Part shown: piece by piece, positions 8,798-17,355 of the stretch
Layout: each line of letters begins with the position of its first letter
How positions within the stretch are numbered: the stretch's first letter is position 1
Origin: Elusimicrobiota bacterium
Lineage (GTDB): Bacteria; Elusimicrobiota; Elusimicrobia; Elusimicrobiales; UBA9959
Length of the DNA: 64,000 nt
NCBI GenBank assembly: GCA_012517285.1
Contig: JAAYVG010000005.1
Location: forward strand, 1 to 64,000
Reading direction: 5' to 3'
Notes under the pieces: generated by a model
Told to the model about the DNA's origin: nothing
The model's database searches: none
What the model saw: the letters and a program-made list of their open reading frames with translations, nothing else
Position numbers and translations under genes: made by a program

Positions 8798-9625
8798 ATG
8801 AGAGAAAAAGATAAAACCTTTAAGTATCTGTTCTATGTCTTTTTGACGATTTCTTTTTTGTTCCTTGTATTGAAGATAGATTTCCTCGTAAATGATGTAA
8901 GGTTGTTTTTTTCCTTTCTGTTCAATCCATATTTTTCAGTAAGCACAATAAACCGATTTGAAAAAGTGAGTAAAAATGTTGATTATTTATTAGAATGTGG
9001 TGTAAAAAATAAAAATTTAGAGAAGGAGAATATTGAGCTAAGGTCAAAGCTTATTGACTATGAGGCTCTTGATAGACAGTACAAGGAAGTAAATGATCTT
9101 TTGAGACTTAAACAGGGGTTTAGATATAGTGGTAAGTTTTCAAAGGTGATTTCTGTAAATCCTAAAAATCCTTATTCATTCATATACTTAGATAAAGGAT
9201 TCAATGATGGTATAAAGGCATACAACCCTGTTGTCGTATACAATAATGATAAGTGGTTTGTCATTGGAAGGATAAATGAGGTCTATAAGAATTACTCCCG
9301 TGTGATACTCATCACCAATACAAACTTTTCATTTATATCCGATACCCCTTCAAGCAGGGGACTTGTGGTTGGAAATTTGGATGATGATCTCATTTATAAG
9401 TATATTGATGGAGATATAAAATTGGGTGATGATGTTTTTACTTCAGCTATATCAATAACATTTCCACCATTTCTTCACATAGGCTACATAGATAAGATAA
9501 TAAGCAATGCTGATCCAAATTCAAGAATGGCATCTGTATCAACGTTCAAAATAAAAGATATCAACTATGTCTATGTTATTGACTGGCAGCCTTATATAGA
9601 TGAGGACAATCTGGTGAATATATGA
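8798..9625 (+). CDS. mreC: Rod shape-determining protein MreC
   Basis: MreC is a periplasmic scaffold that activates the PBP2-RodA synthase. The 275-residue protein has one N-terminal membrane segment (about residues 8-28), a coiled-coil stretch near residues 60-105 (KNLEKENIELRSKLIDYEAL) and a beta-rich C-terminal domain. The latter holds VISVNPKNPYSFIYLDKGF, where GF..GI marks the MreC fold, and a DVFTSAISITFPPFLHIGYI segment in place of the usual TSGLGGVFP.GIPVG motif. No clear ribosome binding site precedes the ATG at 8798. The divergent C-terminal motif is the only oddity; context makes the assignment safe. Confidence 0.93.
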   Translation: MREKDKTFKYLFYVFLTISFLFLVLKIDFLVNDVRLFFSFLFNPYFSVSTINRFEKVSKNVDYLLECGVKNKNLEKENIELRSKLIDYEALDRQYKEVNDLLRLKQGFRYSGKFSKVISVNPKNPYSFIYLDKGFNDGIKAYNPVVVYNNDKWFVIGRINEVYKNYSRVILITNTNFSFISDTPSSRGLVVGNLDDDLIYKYIDGDIKLGDDVFTSAISITFPPFLHIGYIDKIISNADPNSRMASVSTFKIKDINYVYVIDWQPYIDEDNLVNI

Positions 9626-10092
9626 TGTTTATAATTTATATTGCTATGGTTTTTTTTCAGTGGCTGTTTTCCTATCAGCCAGATTTTATGAATTTAAGTC
9701 CTGATATAATATTTATATTTGTATTCTGGGCTAACTATTACAAAAATCCCGTTCCTGCAATACTGTTTTCATTCTTTGCAGGACTTTATGCTGATTTTTA
9801 TTATATAACAGCATTTGGAAGCTATACCCTTAGCTTTATTCTTTTTTCTTTTGTTGTCAATAAGATCAAAAACAATATAGAGATAGATTCCTTTATTCCA
9901 CGGTCTATTAATTTTATTGTTTCAAACTATGCATTAATAATTTTTATAACAATTTTAAACTTTATTGTTGCTGGAAGGTTTTCATTAAACTATGCAGTTT
10001 TTATACAGCCACTTTTAAATATATTTTTCTTTGAAATTTTTAGATATATATTGAACAAGTTGTTTAAGAGAAGAGAATATGCCAGGCTATGA
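9622..10092 (+). CDS. mreD: Rod shape-determining protein MreD
   Basis: MreD is a small inner-membrane protein of the elongasome that binds MreC. The 156-residue sequence is almost wholly hydrophobic, with five or so membrane segments and the early motif SPDIIFIFVFWANYY followed by FSFFAGLYADFYYITAFGSYTLSFI. This matches the family pattern of a glycine-rich G..AGL..D turn. Start overlaps the mreC stop (ATGATG) and its end overlaps mrdA by 14 bases. Identification depends on topology, length and gene order as well as this motif. Confidence 0.9.
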   Translation: MMFIIYIAMVFFQWLFSYQPDFMNLSPDIIFIFVFWANYYKNPVPAILFSFFAGLYADFYYITAFGSYTLSFILFSFVVNKIKNNIEIDSFIPRSINFIVSNYALIIFITILNFIVAGRFSLNYAVFIQPLLNIFFFEIFRYILNKLFKRREYARL

Positions 10093-11872
10093 GAAAAGGA
10101 CAGAGCTTATAGATTTGATTTACAGAGTTTTTTATATAATTTTAATTCTTTTTGTTATAAAGCTTATAAGTATCCAAATAGTAAATCATTCATATTATCT
10201 TACCCTTTCAGAAAAGAACAGGATACGGACCATATCAAAGTTAGGACCGAGAGGGAATATAATTACATCTGATAATGTTGCTGTGGCAGTTAATAAACCA
10301 TCATACAGCATAATGTATTTTCCAAGAGAAAATATAACTGATAAGTACATTGATGATATGTCACTGCGAATATCAAAAGTCCTTTCTGTTTCATATGATG
10401 ATATAAAAAGGTCAATATCTGTTTCTCAAAAGACATCAAAGCCATCAAAGATTATAAACAATCTCAGCATAAAATCTACAATGTTTTTTTATGAGCTTAA
10501 AAATATTTTTCCTGAGCTTGAAATAATAGAAGAGAATGCAAGATACTATCCGTATGGAAATTTTTTAAGCCATATAATAGGCTATACTGGTAAGATAGGA
10601 GAGAATGAGATTAAGTATTATATAAGTAAGAACTATTCACTTGATTCTTTGGTGGGCAAGACTGGGGTTGAAAAAAAATATGAAAGCAATTTAAAGGGTG
10701 GTGATGGTGGGCTGTTTATGGAGGTGGATAACAGGGGGAGACTTGTGAATATAATAGGTTTTAAACAGTGGCACAAGGGTGATGATGTGATGCTAACAAT
10801 AAATTATAAGGTTCAGAAGGCTATGGAGGATTCCCTTTCTAAACTACCCTACAAAAGAGGTGCTGCTGTTTGTATGGATGCAACAAACGGAAAAATTTTA
10901 GGCTATGCTGTAAAACCTGGTTTTGATTTAAACTATTTCAGTTCATACAGGGATGATAAAAAGTATGAGGAAATAGATGAGTTCAATATACCTATATCAG
11001 GGCTTTATCCTCCAGCATCAACATTTAAAATAATAATGACTGCTGCAGGACTTGAAAGTGGGAAAATATCTGAGAGCACTCAGTTTTACTGCCCAGGATA
11101 TTATGATGCTGGCAATAGAGTCTTTAAATGCTGGGAGAAAAAGGGACATAAAATGCTTGATCTGATTGGTGGGCTTGCAAAGTCATGTGATGTATATTAT
11201 TATAATGTTGGTAATCTCATAGGTCCTTATGAGATAGAAAATATGGCAAGAAAGTTTAGATTGAATGAGAAAACTGGCATAGATCTTCCATATGAAAAGG
11301 AAGGTAAAATATTTGGGCCGAGGGCCAGAATGTCAGGAAAGGGTTACTGGTTTATTGGTGATACACTGAATATGTCAATAGGTCAGGGTGAGACACTTGT
11401 TACTCCTATGGAGATGCTTATGGTTATGTCCTCCATAGCAAACAAAGGGAAATTTTATAAGCCATACTATGTTGATAGTATTGTATCATCAGATGACAAG
11501 GTGATTTTACGCAATGAGCCTCAGGTTGTCTCTGAGATATCATTAAAGGATGAAACATATGCTACTCTTTATAAAGCCCTTCGCAGTGTTATAACGGATG
11601 GCACAGGAAAACTGGCTGATGTGCCCGGAGTTGATGTCTATGGTAAAACAGGCACAGCCCAAAATCCACATGGCAAGGATCATGCTTGGTTTATAGCATT
11701 TGCACAAAAGGATGGTAAAAATCCTATAGCAATAAGTGTTTTAATAGAGCATGGCGAACACGGTTCAACAGCAGCAGTCGTGGCCAGAGATGCAATAAAA
11801 TCATATTTTTTAAATGATGATCATAGTGATGAGATAAAATTAAATACTAAAAAGGATATTATAATAGAATGA
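10079..11872 (+). CDS. mrdA: Penicillin-binding protein 2 (elongasome transpeptidase)
   Basis: PBP2 cross-links peptidoglycan made by RodA during side-wall growth. One membrane anchor lies at about residues 12-32. The pedestal domain starts with RISKLGPRGNIITSD, the usual R.RG.I.DRNG region. The transpeptidase domain shows PASTFKI with nucleophile Ser314 and Lys317, KSCDVYYYNVG in place of SxN as is normal in PBP2, and GKTGTAQNPHGKDHAWFIAF carrying the KTG box. The 597-residue length is usual. It overlaps mreD at its start and rodA at its end, so the set is translationally coupled. Confidence 0.96.
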   Translation: MPGYEKRTELIDLIYRVFYIILILFVIKLISIQIVNHSYYLTLSEKNRIRTISKLGPRGNIITSDNVAVAVNKPSYSIMYFPRENITDKYIDDMSLRISKVLSVSYDDIKRSISVSQKTSKPSKIINNLSIKSTMFFYELKNIFPELEIIEENARYYPYGNFLSHIIGYTGKIGENEIKYYISKNYSLDSLVGKTGVEKKYESNLKGGDGGLFMEVDNRGRLVNIIGFKQWHKGDDVMLTINYKVQKAMEDSLSKLPYKRGAAVCMDATNGKILGYAVKPGFDLNYFSSYRDDKKYEEIDEFNIPISGLYPPASTFKIIMTAAGLESGKISESTQFYCPGYYDAGNRVFKCWEKKGHKMLDLIGGLAKSCDVYYYNVGNLIGPYEIENMARKFRLNEKTGIDLPYEKEGKIFGPRARMSGKGYWFIGDTLNMSIGQGETLVTPMEMLMVMSSIANKGKFYKPYYVDSIVSSDDKVILRNEPQVVSEISLKDETYATLYKALRSVITDGTGKLADVPGVDVYGKTGTAQNPHGKDHAWFIAFAQKDGKNPIAISVLIEHGEHGSTAAVVARDAIKSYFLNDDHSDEIKLNTKKDIIIE

Positions 11873-13197
11873 TCTCAATAGATAAAAAAAGAAAGTTTGA
11901 CTGGACTCTTTTCTTGAGTGTTATATCACTTGTCTTGCTTGGAACGCTTGCTATAATGTCTTCAACCATAATGCTTGATTTCAGGGAAAGGGTTATAAGG
12001 ACACATATAATAGCAGTATTTATTGGTATATTTGCTATGCTTTTTATGTGGGTTTTTGATTATAACATGCTTGATGAGCATTCAAACAAGATATATGTAT
12101 TTTTTCTTTTTCTGCTTCTGCTTGTACTCTTTTTGGGTGTGGCAGATAAGGGCTCTAAATCATGGTTCAGACTGCCATTCTTTTCACTGCAGCCTAGTGA
12201 GTTTGCAAGGATATCACTGATAATAGTTCTCTCATCATATCTATCAAAGTATCCTCATAGCCTCAATGACCCTGCTGGAATAATAAAGTTCTTTTTGATT
12301 ACACTACCATTTTTTATCCTTATGGCAAAACAGCCTGATTTTTCAGGAATACTTATAACCTGTTTTCCTCTTCTTGTTATATGCATTGTTGGTGGTATAA
12401 ATCTTAACTATATATATATCTTTATATTCTATTTAATAATAGTTCTTTTGATACCTGCAGTAGGTGTAATAGTCAATTTAAACCCTGATTCACTTAATAG
12501 TTCAATAGTTTATTTTTTATACACCATATCATATTTTAATATCAATAGTATTATATTCATATTACTTACCGGAATAATCTTATTTCTTATATGGATGCTT
12601 GTGAATAAACTCAATCCTCTGATAAATATAAGCTATTTTGTGATATTCTTTTCAATAATATTTGCAGGTTATTTGTCTGGCATATTCATAAAAAGTCAGA
12701 TAAAGGATTACCAGTACAAGAGGATTGAAAGTTTCATATATCCTGACAAGGATCCTAAGGGCTCGGGGTATAATATAATACAAGCAAGAGTGGCACTTGG
12801 CTCAGGTGGAATAAGAGGCAAGGGACTTTTTTCAGGCACTCAGTCAAGACTTGGGTTTGTCCCTGAGAGGCATACAGATTTCATATTATCGGTCATTGGT
12901 GAGGAAATGGGAATAATAGGTGTGCTTATTATAATTGCAGCCTATACAACTCTTATAAACAGGATAAAAAAGATTGCTGTTATGTCAAGGGATATCTTTG
13001 GTTATTATATGTCCTGTGGATTTGCAGGGCTTTTTATGGGATATTTTTTTATAAACATAGGTATGATACTGGGATTCTTTCCTGTTGCAGGTGTTCCATT
13101 AGCCTTTGTATCATACGGTGGCTCAAACATAGTTGCATCGTTTATAATAATTGGAATACTTGAATCCATTTATACAAGGAGATTGATGATAGCATGA
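11869..13197 (+). CDS. rodA: Peptidoglycan glycosyltransferase RodA (SEDS family)
   Basis: RodA polymerises lipid II at the inner membrane together with PBP2. The 442-residue polytopic protein shows the SEDS signatures KGSKSWFRLPFFSLQPSEFA, AKQPDFSG with the catalytic-region Asp, YNIIQARVALGSGGIRGKGL, then PERHTDFILSVIGEEMG and GVPLAFVSYGGSNIVASF. It is longer than many RodA proteins (about 370-400) because of extra hydrophobic sequence in the middle, roughly residues 185-275. The start overlaps the mrdA stop (ATGA), and the stop overlaps the next gene in the same way. Confidence 0.96.
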   Translation: MISIDKKRKFDWTLFLSVISLVLLGTLAIMSSTIMLDFRERVIRTHIIAVFIGIFAMLFMWVFDYNMLDEHSNKIYVFFLFLLLLVLFLGVADKGSKSWFRLPFFSLQPSEFARISLIIVLSSYLSKYPHSLNDPAGIIKFFLITLPFFILMAKQPDFSGILITCFPLLVICIVGGINLNYIYIFIFYLIIVLLIPAVGVIVNLNPDSLNSSIVYFLYTISYFNINSIIFILLTGIILFLIWMLVNKLNPLINISYFVIFFSIIFAGYLSGIFIKSQIKDYQYKRIESFIYPDKDPKGSGYNIIQARVALGSGGIRGKGLFSGTQSRLGFVPERHTDFILSVIGEEMGIIGVLIIIAAYTTLINRIKKIAVMSRDIFGYYMSCGFAGLFMGYFFINIGMILGFFPVAGVPLAFVSYGGSNIVASFIIIGILESIYTRRLMIA

Positions 13198-13763
13198 TAA
13201 GATACAGATTTGTTTTTTCAAAGAAAGAATCGGCCATATATACCGGCTTTTTAAATGAAGTGGAATATTTTAGGTCTTTTTTCTTAAACTCATTTGAACT
13301 CTATGTGAACAGCAAAAAGTATAAGTTTTCGTTTGGTCCGGCTCTGCCCTACGGATATGAGAGTGAAAGTGAGTACGTTGATGTTTTTATGGCTGATAGG
13401 ATGGATGATGAGGAGATAACCATTGTTATAAATAAAAATCTTATGGATGGCTTTGAACTGTTGAGGTTTAAAACAGTGCCGATTTATTTTCCGTCTGTTG
13501 AGTCATTGGTGGACATAACGGAGTGGGATCTGTATTTTAATGATACTTCAAAGTTAACATTCCTGATAGATAATATTTATAGCAGATACTCAGACTTTAT
13601 CCATAGTAAACATAATGAAAATGAAATATTAAAGTTGTATTTAAAAAAAGGAATAAAGCTTGATATGATTTTAAAAGATTTTAATATCAATAATGATATT
13701 AAAAAAATTGTGAGAAAAAATTTATACTGGCTTGATGCAAAAGGTGGCTTGAGGCTGATATGA
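13194..13763 (+). CDS. DUF2344 (TIGR03936-type) protein, stand-alone
   Basis: This 189-residue protein resembles the DUF2344 family that normally accompanies, or is fused to, a B12-binding radical SAM protein (TIGR03960). What is seen: the RYRFVFSKKESAIYTGFLNE start, KYKFSFGPALPYGYESESEY with the family FGP.LP.G..SE.EY core, DVFMADRMDDEEI and LMDGFELLRFKTVPIYFPSV. The family is usually found close to rodA and rng, exactly as here, yet no radical SAM gene lies between them. The C-terminal third is lysine- and asparagine-rich and not family-like. Molecular function of the family is unknown to me. Start overlaps the rodA stop. Confidence 0.7.
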   Translation: MIRYRFVFSKKESAIYTGFLNEVEYFRSFFLNSFELYVNSKKYKFSFGPALPYGYESESEYVDVFMADRMDDEEITIVINKNLMDGFELLRFKTVPIYFPSVESLVDITEWDLYFNDTSKLTFLIDNIYSRYSDFIHSKHNENEILKLYLKKGIKLDMILKDFNINNDIKKIVRKNLYWLDAKGGLRLI

Positions 13764-13774
13764 ATGAATATAAA

Positions 13775-13942
13775 GGTCAGAGGACAGAGATCAGAAGTCA
13801 AAGCCTGCCTGCGCCGAAGCCGCTTCGGCAGGCAGGCTTGCCTGCCGAAGATATATCAGCAAAGTGGTGAATAACCACAGTCGTTTTGCTGATAAGTTTA
13901 TCGCAGGCAGGTAGGAACTGATCACTGACCACTGACAACTAA
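13775..13942 (+). repeat. Intergenic repeat cluster with GC-rich palindrome
   Basis: The 193 bases between the DUF2344 gene and rng hold, in order: a purine-rich TCAGAGGACAGAGATCAGA stretch; a 33-base GC-rich palindrome (13804-13836, core GCCGAAGCCGCTTCGGC flanked by CCTGCC and GGCAGG); a second CCTGCC/GGCAGG pair around a structured segment at 13854-13894; and the simple repeat CTGATCACTGACCACTGAC. Related palindromes lie at 21748-21780 and 41811-41844. The high GC content contrasts sharply with the flanks. No coding potential is supported. Confidence 0.75.
13854..13894 (+). other. Two-tier hairpin inside the repeat cluster
   Basis: TATCAGCAAA (13854-13863) pairs with TTTGCTGATA (13885-13894), and between them GTGGT (13864-13868) pairs with ACCAC (13874-13878) around GAATA. 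This gives a 10-bp and a 5-bp stem separated on one side by a 6-base bulge (AGTCGT). It could be part of a mobile repeat or a structured RNA; there is no T-tract for termination. Confidence 0.45.
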
Positions 13943-13956
13943 TTAAAGGAGATAAT

Positions 13957-15402
13957 ATGGCAAATGAAAACAATATAAGAAGAGAGATATATTCAAACAG
14001 ATCGTTTGAAGAGATAAGAATAGCTGTTATGGAAAACTCAAAGCTTTCCGAGCTTTTCTGGGAGAGGAACAGCAGTGCGAGTCTTGTTGGTAATATTTAT
14101 AAGGGTGTGGTGGAAAATGTTTTACCCGGGATATCAAGTGCTTTTATAAATATTGGTTTTGAAAAAAACGCCTATATATACATATCTGATGTTATAGGTG
14201 ATGCCCGTGGTGGTATAGATAAGGTCTTAAAAAAGGATCAGGAGGTTATGGTCCAGATAATAAAGGACGCAATAAGCACAAAGGGTATGAAGGTCACCAT
14301 GGATATAACACTTCCTGGCAGATATATAGTTCTAACCCCATTTCAAGAGCATGTGGGAGTGTCAAAAAATATAGATAATGAAGAGGAGAGAAACAGACTC
14401 TCTAAGATAATAAATGAGATAGTGGATACTTCTAAAAAATATGGTTGCGTTGTAAGAACTGAGGCTGAGGGGATAAGTGAGGAGGAGATTAAAAAAGAGT
14501 ATAAGTATCTGATAAGATTGTGGGATAGCATATTGAAAAAGTATGATAACAATCGTGCTCCTTATTTGCTCTACAAGGATATAGACCTAACCCTTCAGGT
14601 TGCAAGGGATCTTCTCTCTGAGGATATATCCATATACATGCTTGATAACAGAGAGGATTATTATAACGTACTGGATTTTGTTTCAAAGATATCACCTGAG
14701 TTTAAGGATAAAATAAAATACTATGATGCAAAGACGCCGATATTCAAGGCCTTTAACATAGAGCAGGAGATAGATGAGCTCAGAAGAATCAAGGTTGAGC
14801 TTCCGAGTGGTGGTAGCATAATAATACAGGAGGCTGAGTCGCTGTGTGCAATAGATGTGAACACAGGTAGATACACCGGTAATAAATCTCAGGAGGAAAC
14901 TGTCACACAGATAAACATTGAGGCGGCCTATGAGATAGCAAGACAGCTAAAGCTGAGAAACATCGGTGGTATCATTGTCATTGATTTCATAGATATGAGA
15001 AAGGCATTCAACAGGCACAAGGTTATGAAAGCCCTTGAGGATGCTGTTAGAAATGATAGAGCAAAGATAAAAATACTTCCTATAACAAGGTTGGGATTGA
15101 TAGAGATGACAAGGGAGAGAAGAAGGGAAAGCACATTTAATATGATAACTGAGGAGTGCCCTCAGTGTCAGGGCTCTGGCAAGGTGTTATCAATAGATAG
15201 CATAAGGATAAAGATTCAGAATGATATCTTAAATCTTACGATGGGAAGGCCCGGTGGAAATTTAAGGGTTGTAGTTCATCCACTTGTTATGGAGAGCTTG
15301 AAGGAAAAACAGAATATGGTTGAGAAAAATGTTCATAGAAGCATTAAAATTGTTTCTGATCCACAGCTTGTATGGGAGGATTACAGGATCATAATAGAAT
15401 AG
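13957..15402 (+). CDS. rng: Ribonuclease G (RNase E/G family)
   Basis: This endoribonuclease cleaves single-stranded AU-rich RNA and acts in rRNA processing and mRNA decay. The 481-residue protein has an N-terminal S1-like domain (VGNIYKGVVENVLPGISSAF), the catalytic DNase-I-like domain with aspartates in CAIDVNTGRYTG and VIDFIDMRK, and the zinc link CPQCQGSGK (Cys pair). It has no long C-terminal degradosome scaffold, so it is RNase G in length. An AAAGGAG site precedes the ATG. The ribosomal genes rplU and rpmA, which often follow it, are absent; a MITE-like element begins two bases after the stop. Confidence 0.94.
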   Translation: MANENNIRREIYSNRSFEEIRIAVMENSKLSELFWERNSSASLVGNIYKGVVENVLPGISSAFINIGFEKNAYIYISDVIGDARGGIDKVLKKDQEVMVQIIKDAISTKGMKVTMDITLPGRYIVLTPFQEHVGVSKNIDNEEERNRLSKIINEIVDTSKKYGCVVRTEAEGISEEEIKKEYKYLIRLWDSILKKYDNNRAPYLLYKDIDLTLQVARDLLSEDISIYMLDNREDYYNVLDFVSKISPEFKDKIKYYDAKTPIFKAFNIEQEIDELRRIKVELPSGGSIIIQEAESLCAIDVNTGRYTGNKSQEETVTQINIEAAYEIARQLKLRNIGGIIVIDFIDMRKAFNRHKVMKALEDAVRNDRAKIKILPITRLGLIEMTRERRRESTFNMITEECPQCQGSGKVLSIDSIRIKIQNDILNLTMGRPGGNLRVVVHPLVMESLKEKQNMVEKNVHRSIKIVSDPQLVWEDYRIIIE

Positions 15403-15403
15403 T

Positions 15404-15678
15404 TAGGGTTCACTGAAAAAGTCTAACGAAAGATAATTTTTCCGATGAATAATTGTCTTGATGGGAGTAGATTATTGTTTTAAAACTGCACGATTTTTAA
15501 GGTAATGTTGCAAAAACCTTGCACTTTTTTATCTTTCTTTTGGCAATAAAGACAACGCTTTTCTACTACGGCTTCGTCAGAACTCGCTTACCCCGATATA
15601 TCGGGGCTCGCTCGTTTTTTCGCCTCATAACGAAAATCATTGCTTTATTGCTCAAATAGACTTTTTCAGTGAACCCTA
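15404..15678. mobile_element. MITE-like element with 22-bp terminal inverted repeats and TA ends
   Basis: Perfect 22-bp inverted repeats occupy 15404-15425 and 15657-15678. Both contain GGGTTCACTGAAAAAGTC or its complement, and the outermost bases are TA on each side, as in TA target duplications of IS630/mariner elements. The roughly 230 bases inside encode no convincing protein but contain the palindrome CCCCGATATATCGGGG at 15591-15606. The element starts two bases after the rng stop. A 26-base relic with the same ends joined head to head lies at 49499-49524. Small non-autonomous transposon is the best reading; IS630 affiliation is inferred only from the TA ends. Confidence 0.7.
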
Positions 15679-15834
15679 CTCAATTTTTTTGAGAATGCTA
15701 ATTTGATAAAATGATAGTATATAAGACAGTGATCAGCGAAACAGTGAACAGTGGTCAGTGATCAGTGAATAAGGTGTTTTCCTTTACTGCCCACTATCCA
15801 CTACGCACTGATCACTGATTAGCTGGAGATTAAT
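15679..15834 (+). repeat. GATCAGTGA-type simple and inverted repeats upstream of amiC
   Basis: After the MITE comes a CTCAA/TTGAG hairpin with T loop (15679-15693), then a segment made of repeated CAGTGATCAGTGA words and their complements (CACTGATCACTGATT near 15807-15821). The same kind of word occurs at about 13918-13940. The ribosome binding site of amiC (CTGGAGA) follows. With the MITE this fills the whole 432-base gap after rng; no gene is seen in it. Confidence 0.55.
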
Positions 15835-17355
15835 ATGAAGATTAAAAAGATTTTGATTCTATTATTAACTGCGGTATTCTGTACAACGAGCATTAATGCT
15901 GCAGTAAACAAATACAAGGTTTTTAAAAAAGCTAAGTATGTAGGAACGATGACATCCTATGAGGTGGATGATAATATATATTTTGATCTCAATGATATAA
16001 CAAAACATCTCAATGCTAAAAAAAACATATACTCTGTTTCAAAAAAGATAGTCCTTTCCATTGGAAACAAAAAATTAAACATCTCAAGAGATATGGTTGA
16101 TTTTGATGGTATTTCAACAGCAAATATTCCATCAGCGTTCATTTTGAGAGCTTCTAAATATTTCTTAAACAGTAATATCTTTTTATCTCCAACCTTCGCA
16201 AAGATATTTGAGCTTAAGCTTGATCTCGATGATAAAAGCAGAACAATAAAAATATATGACGATATCAATATAACATCTGTAAAAAATTTTTCATACACGG
16301 AAAAAACAAGAATAGTTGTCTATATGACAAAAAAGCTTGATTATAAATTAGATACGGTTGGCAAAACACTTGTTTTGACAGTTTTCGATGGTTCTTATAT
16401 TGTGCAGAATGATATCATTGATATAAATGATGGGAATGTAGAAAACATTAAAATGACTCAGGATCCAAATCTCTTCAAGCTTGTCATAGAGATGGGAGAT
16501 AATTTTGATGGATATGAGTCCTCTACACTTAAAGACCCTGATAGAATTGTCATAGATATAAAATCAAAACCTGCTACTGTGGAAAACAGAATAAGCGGTG
16601 TTATATCACCATCAATCCCTGATGTGAGCGGATCTTCGTCATCATTTGTGCTTCCCGATAAACTTAAACCAAATGGTGATGAAAAAACTGTTGTGGTTAT
16701 AGACGCAGGTCATGGTGGAAAGGATCCGGGTGGTCGTGCTGTGTCAGGCAAAAAGGAAAAGCAGATAAATCTTGAGATAGCTAAAAAGCTTTATGATATA
16801 TTAAAAAAGGATGATAAGTTTGAAGTCATCTTAACAAGAAGTAGCGATTACTTTATACCCCTTTATGAAAGAAGCAAGATAGCAAATGATGCCAAATGCG
16901 ACCTTTTTATCTCCATTCATGCAAACGCTCACAAGGATAAAAATGTTAATGGCTATGAAATATACTTTCTTTCTGAGAAGGCAAGCGACCCTTGGGCAAA
17001 CGAGGTTGCTGATTATGAGAACGCATCAATAAACTATGAAGAGGGCACTTTTGATTATGGTGGTGCTGCTATGGTGCTTCACTCTATGGCAAGAAATGAG
17101 TATATAAACGAGGGTTCAAAGTTAGCAGCCTATGTCTCAAGATATATGTCAAAGGACACGCCGTTCAACAATAATGGAATAAAGCAGGCAGCATTCTATG
17201 TTCTTAGAGGCACATATGCCCCAGGGATACTTGTTGAGGTTGGCTTTATGACCAATAAGAAGGATAAGAAGAATCTTGATAATCCTTCTGTTCAAGAAAA
17301 GGTTGCACGTTCAATTTATAAGGGAATTTTAGATTATGAAGACCAGAACAAATAA
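15835..17355 (+). CDS. amiC: N-acetylmuramoyl-L-alanine amidase (amidase_3) with N-terminal AMIN region
   Basis: This exported zinc amidase removes stem peptides from peptidoglycan, typically during cell separation. A signal peptide (about residues 1-22) is followed by two beta-rich regions, residues about 25-140 and 145-245, the second (VKNFSYTEKTRIVVYMTKKL, VIEMGDNF, DRIVIDI) resembling an AMIN domain. The catalytic domain from about 284 shows VVIDAGHGGKDPGG with His293, Glu314 in INLEIAKKL, SIHANAH with His362, and LVEVGFMTN with Glu468, the expected zinc and catalytic residues. Length 506 fits AmiC-type enzymes. The end overlaps murI by 20 bases. The symbol reflects the type of enzyme, not proven orthology. 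Confidence 0.92.
   Translation: MKIKKILILLLTAVFCTTSINAAVNKYKVFKKAKYVGTMTSYEVDDNIYFDLNDITKHLNAKKNIYSVSKKIVLSIGNKKLNISRDMVDFDGISTANIPSAFILRASKYFLNSNIFLSPTFAKIFELKLDLDDKSRTIKIYDDINITSVKNFSYTEKTRIVVYMTKKLDYKLDTVGKTLVLTVFDGSYIVQNDIIDINDGNVENIKMTQDPNLFKLVIEMGDNFDGYESSTLKDPDRIVIDIKSKPATVENRISGVISPSIPDVSGSSSSFVLPDKLKPNGDEKTVVVIDAGHGGKDPGGRAVSGKKEKQINLEIAKKLYDILKKDDKFEVILTRSSDYFIPLYERSKIANDAKCDLFISIHANAHKDKNVNGYEIYFLSEKASDPWANEVADYENASINYEEGTFDYGGAAMVLHSMARNEYINEGSKLAAYVSRYMSKDTPFNNNGIKQAAFYVLRGTYAPGILVEVGFMTNKKDKKNLDNPSVQEKVARSIYKGILDYEDQNK

Noticed and set aside
15426-15656. Possible small RNA or gene inside the MITE
   Set aside because: Only one short palindrome (CCCCGATATATCGGGG) was seen and no frame with coding character; the terminal repeats explain the segment better.
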